A DNA stretch of 64,000 nucleotides from positions 930,001 through 994,000 of the forward strand of contig CADCXA010000034.1 in assembly GCA_902806565.1 (NCBI GenBank), read 5' to 3'. The position numbers were made by a program, and so were the translations under genes. The DNA is from Hypoxylon rubiginosum (taxonomy: Eukaryota; Ascomycota; Sordariomycetes; Xylariales; Hypoxylaceae). Shown piece after piece: positions 63,747-64,000 of this stretch. Position 1 is the first letter of the stretch, and each line of letters starts with the position of its first letter. The notes beneath the pieces are model-generated. The model ran no database searches, had not been told where the DNA came from, and saw only the letters and a program-made list of their open reading frames with translations.

Positions 63747-64000
63747 ATGGGCGAACTCGAGAAAGTCTCATTTAAGGGGGAGGCATACAGGCCACAAGAG
63801 GAAACATACGTCAGTGCGCCGGGGACTCGAATTTGCACGCGCTGACGGACTACCTCTCATATAGTTCGATGATGGAAGGGAGATAGAACTACTCCATTTT
63901 GTATATGGCCATCCACGATTTGAGGAGATGCGAGGAAACCCCCAAAGAGTCCTGGACGCTATTGACGAGTATGGGAGGACTCGAAGATACCTCAGTATGT
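63747..64000 (+). CDS. mysB: MysB-like O-methyltransferase, 5' part (runs off window)
   Basis: Exon 1 is 63747..63809 (MGELEKVSFKGEAYRPQEET and a Tyr codon). A 55-base intron, 63810..63864, has a GTCAGT donor, a GCTGAC branch point and an ATATAG acceptor. Exon 2 runs to the window end in frame and encodes FDDGREIELLHFVYGHPRF, then EEMRGNPQRVLDAIDEYGR and TRRYLSM. This matches the N-terminal cap of the class I SAM O-methyltransferases that methylate demethyl-4-deoxygadusol (MysB group); the SAM-binding motif would lie just past the edge and is not visible. Its divergent start next to the DDGS gene supports the call. Without splicing the frame stops after 32 codons. Confidence 0.7.

Noticed and set aside
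1..64000. CRISPR arrays, rRNA and tRNA genes
   Set aside because: Tandem repeats present are short simple repeats without unique spacers, and I found no convincing cloverleaf or rRNA segment by eye.

Overview
The window looks like nuclear DNA of a filamentous ascomycete (Pezizomycotina; class not fixed by the sequence). Genes are split by short GT-AG introns of about 50-90 bases with CTGAC/CTAAC-like branch points. Typical fungal families are present (PEX10, ERD1/EXS, GT15 mannosyltransferase, LaeA-like methyltransferase, HET-like protein, NRPS-like A-T-R enzyme). There is also one very AT-rich block of the kind made by repeat-induced point mutation (RIP). Exon joins below were worked out by hand from splice sites and reading-frame phase; none was checked against RNA.

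Layout. 1-1.28 kb: 3' part of a C2H2 zinc-finger gene. 1.7-24.0 kb: a 22-kb AT-rich, gene-free block bounded by inverted repeats of about 124 bp whose two copies differ mainly by transitions, so probably a RIP-destroyed element. 24.1-29.5 kb: a short unknown gene fragment and two alpha/beta hydrolases. 29.5-32.9 kb: gene-poor. 32.9-40.2 kb: a lysine-rich unknown protein, PEX10, an ERD1-like EXS protein and a GT15 mannosyltransferase. 41.7-46.6 kb: a Dap1/MAPR cytochrome-b5-like protein, a small Cys-containing secreted protein and a HET-like membrane protein. 49.0-54.2 kb: a LaeA-like methyltransferase, a GPI-type secreted Cys protein and a MYND-finger protein.

The most interesting part is 54.5-64.0 kb. 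It is a mycosporine-type gene cluster. An NRPS-like enzyme with adenylation, thiolation and reductase domains (A-T-R), a MysC-like ATP-grasp ligase and a MysA-like 2-demethyl-4-deoxygadusol synthase (DDGS) lie on the minus strand. The first two exons of a MysB-like O-methyltransferase start divergently and run off the right edge. MysA and MysB make 4-deoxygadusol and MysC joins an amino compound to it. The A-T-R enzyme sits where cyanobacteria have an A-T-thioesterase enzyme or a MysD ligase. Reductive release would give an amino aldehyde or alcohol, and fungal mycosporines often carry amino alcohols (glutaminol, serinol). The cluster may therefore encode that reduction step; this is inference. 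The DDGS gene also has a 7-nt exon that carries the codon for a conserved metal-site histidine.
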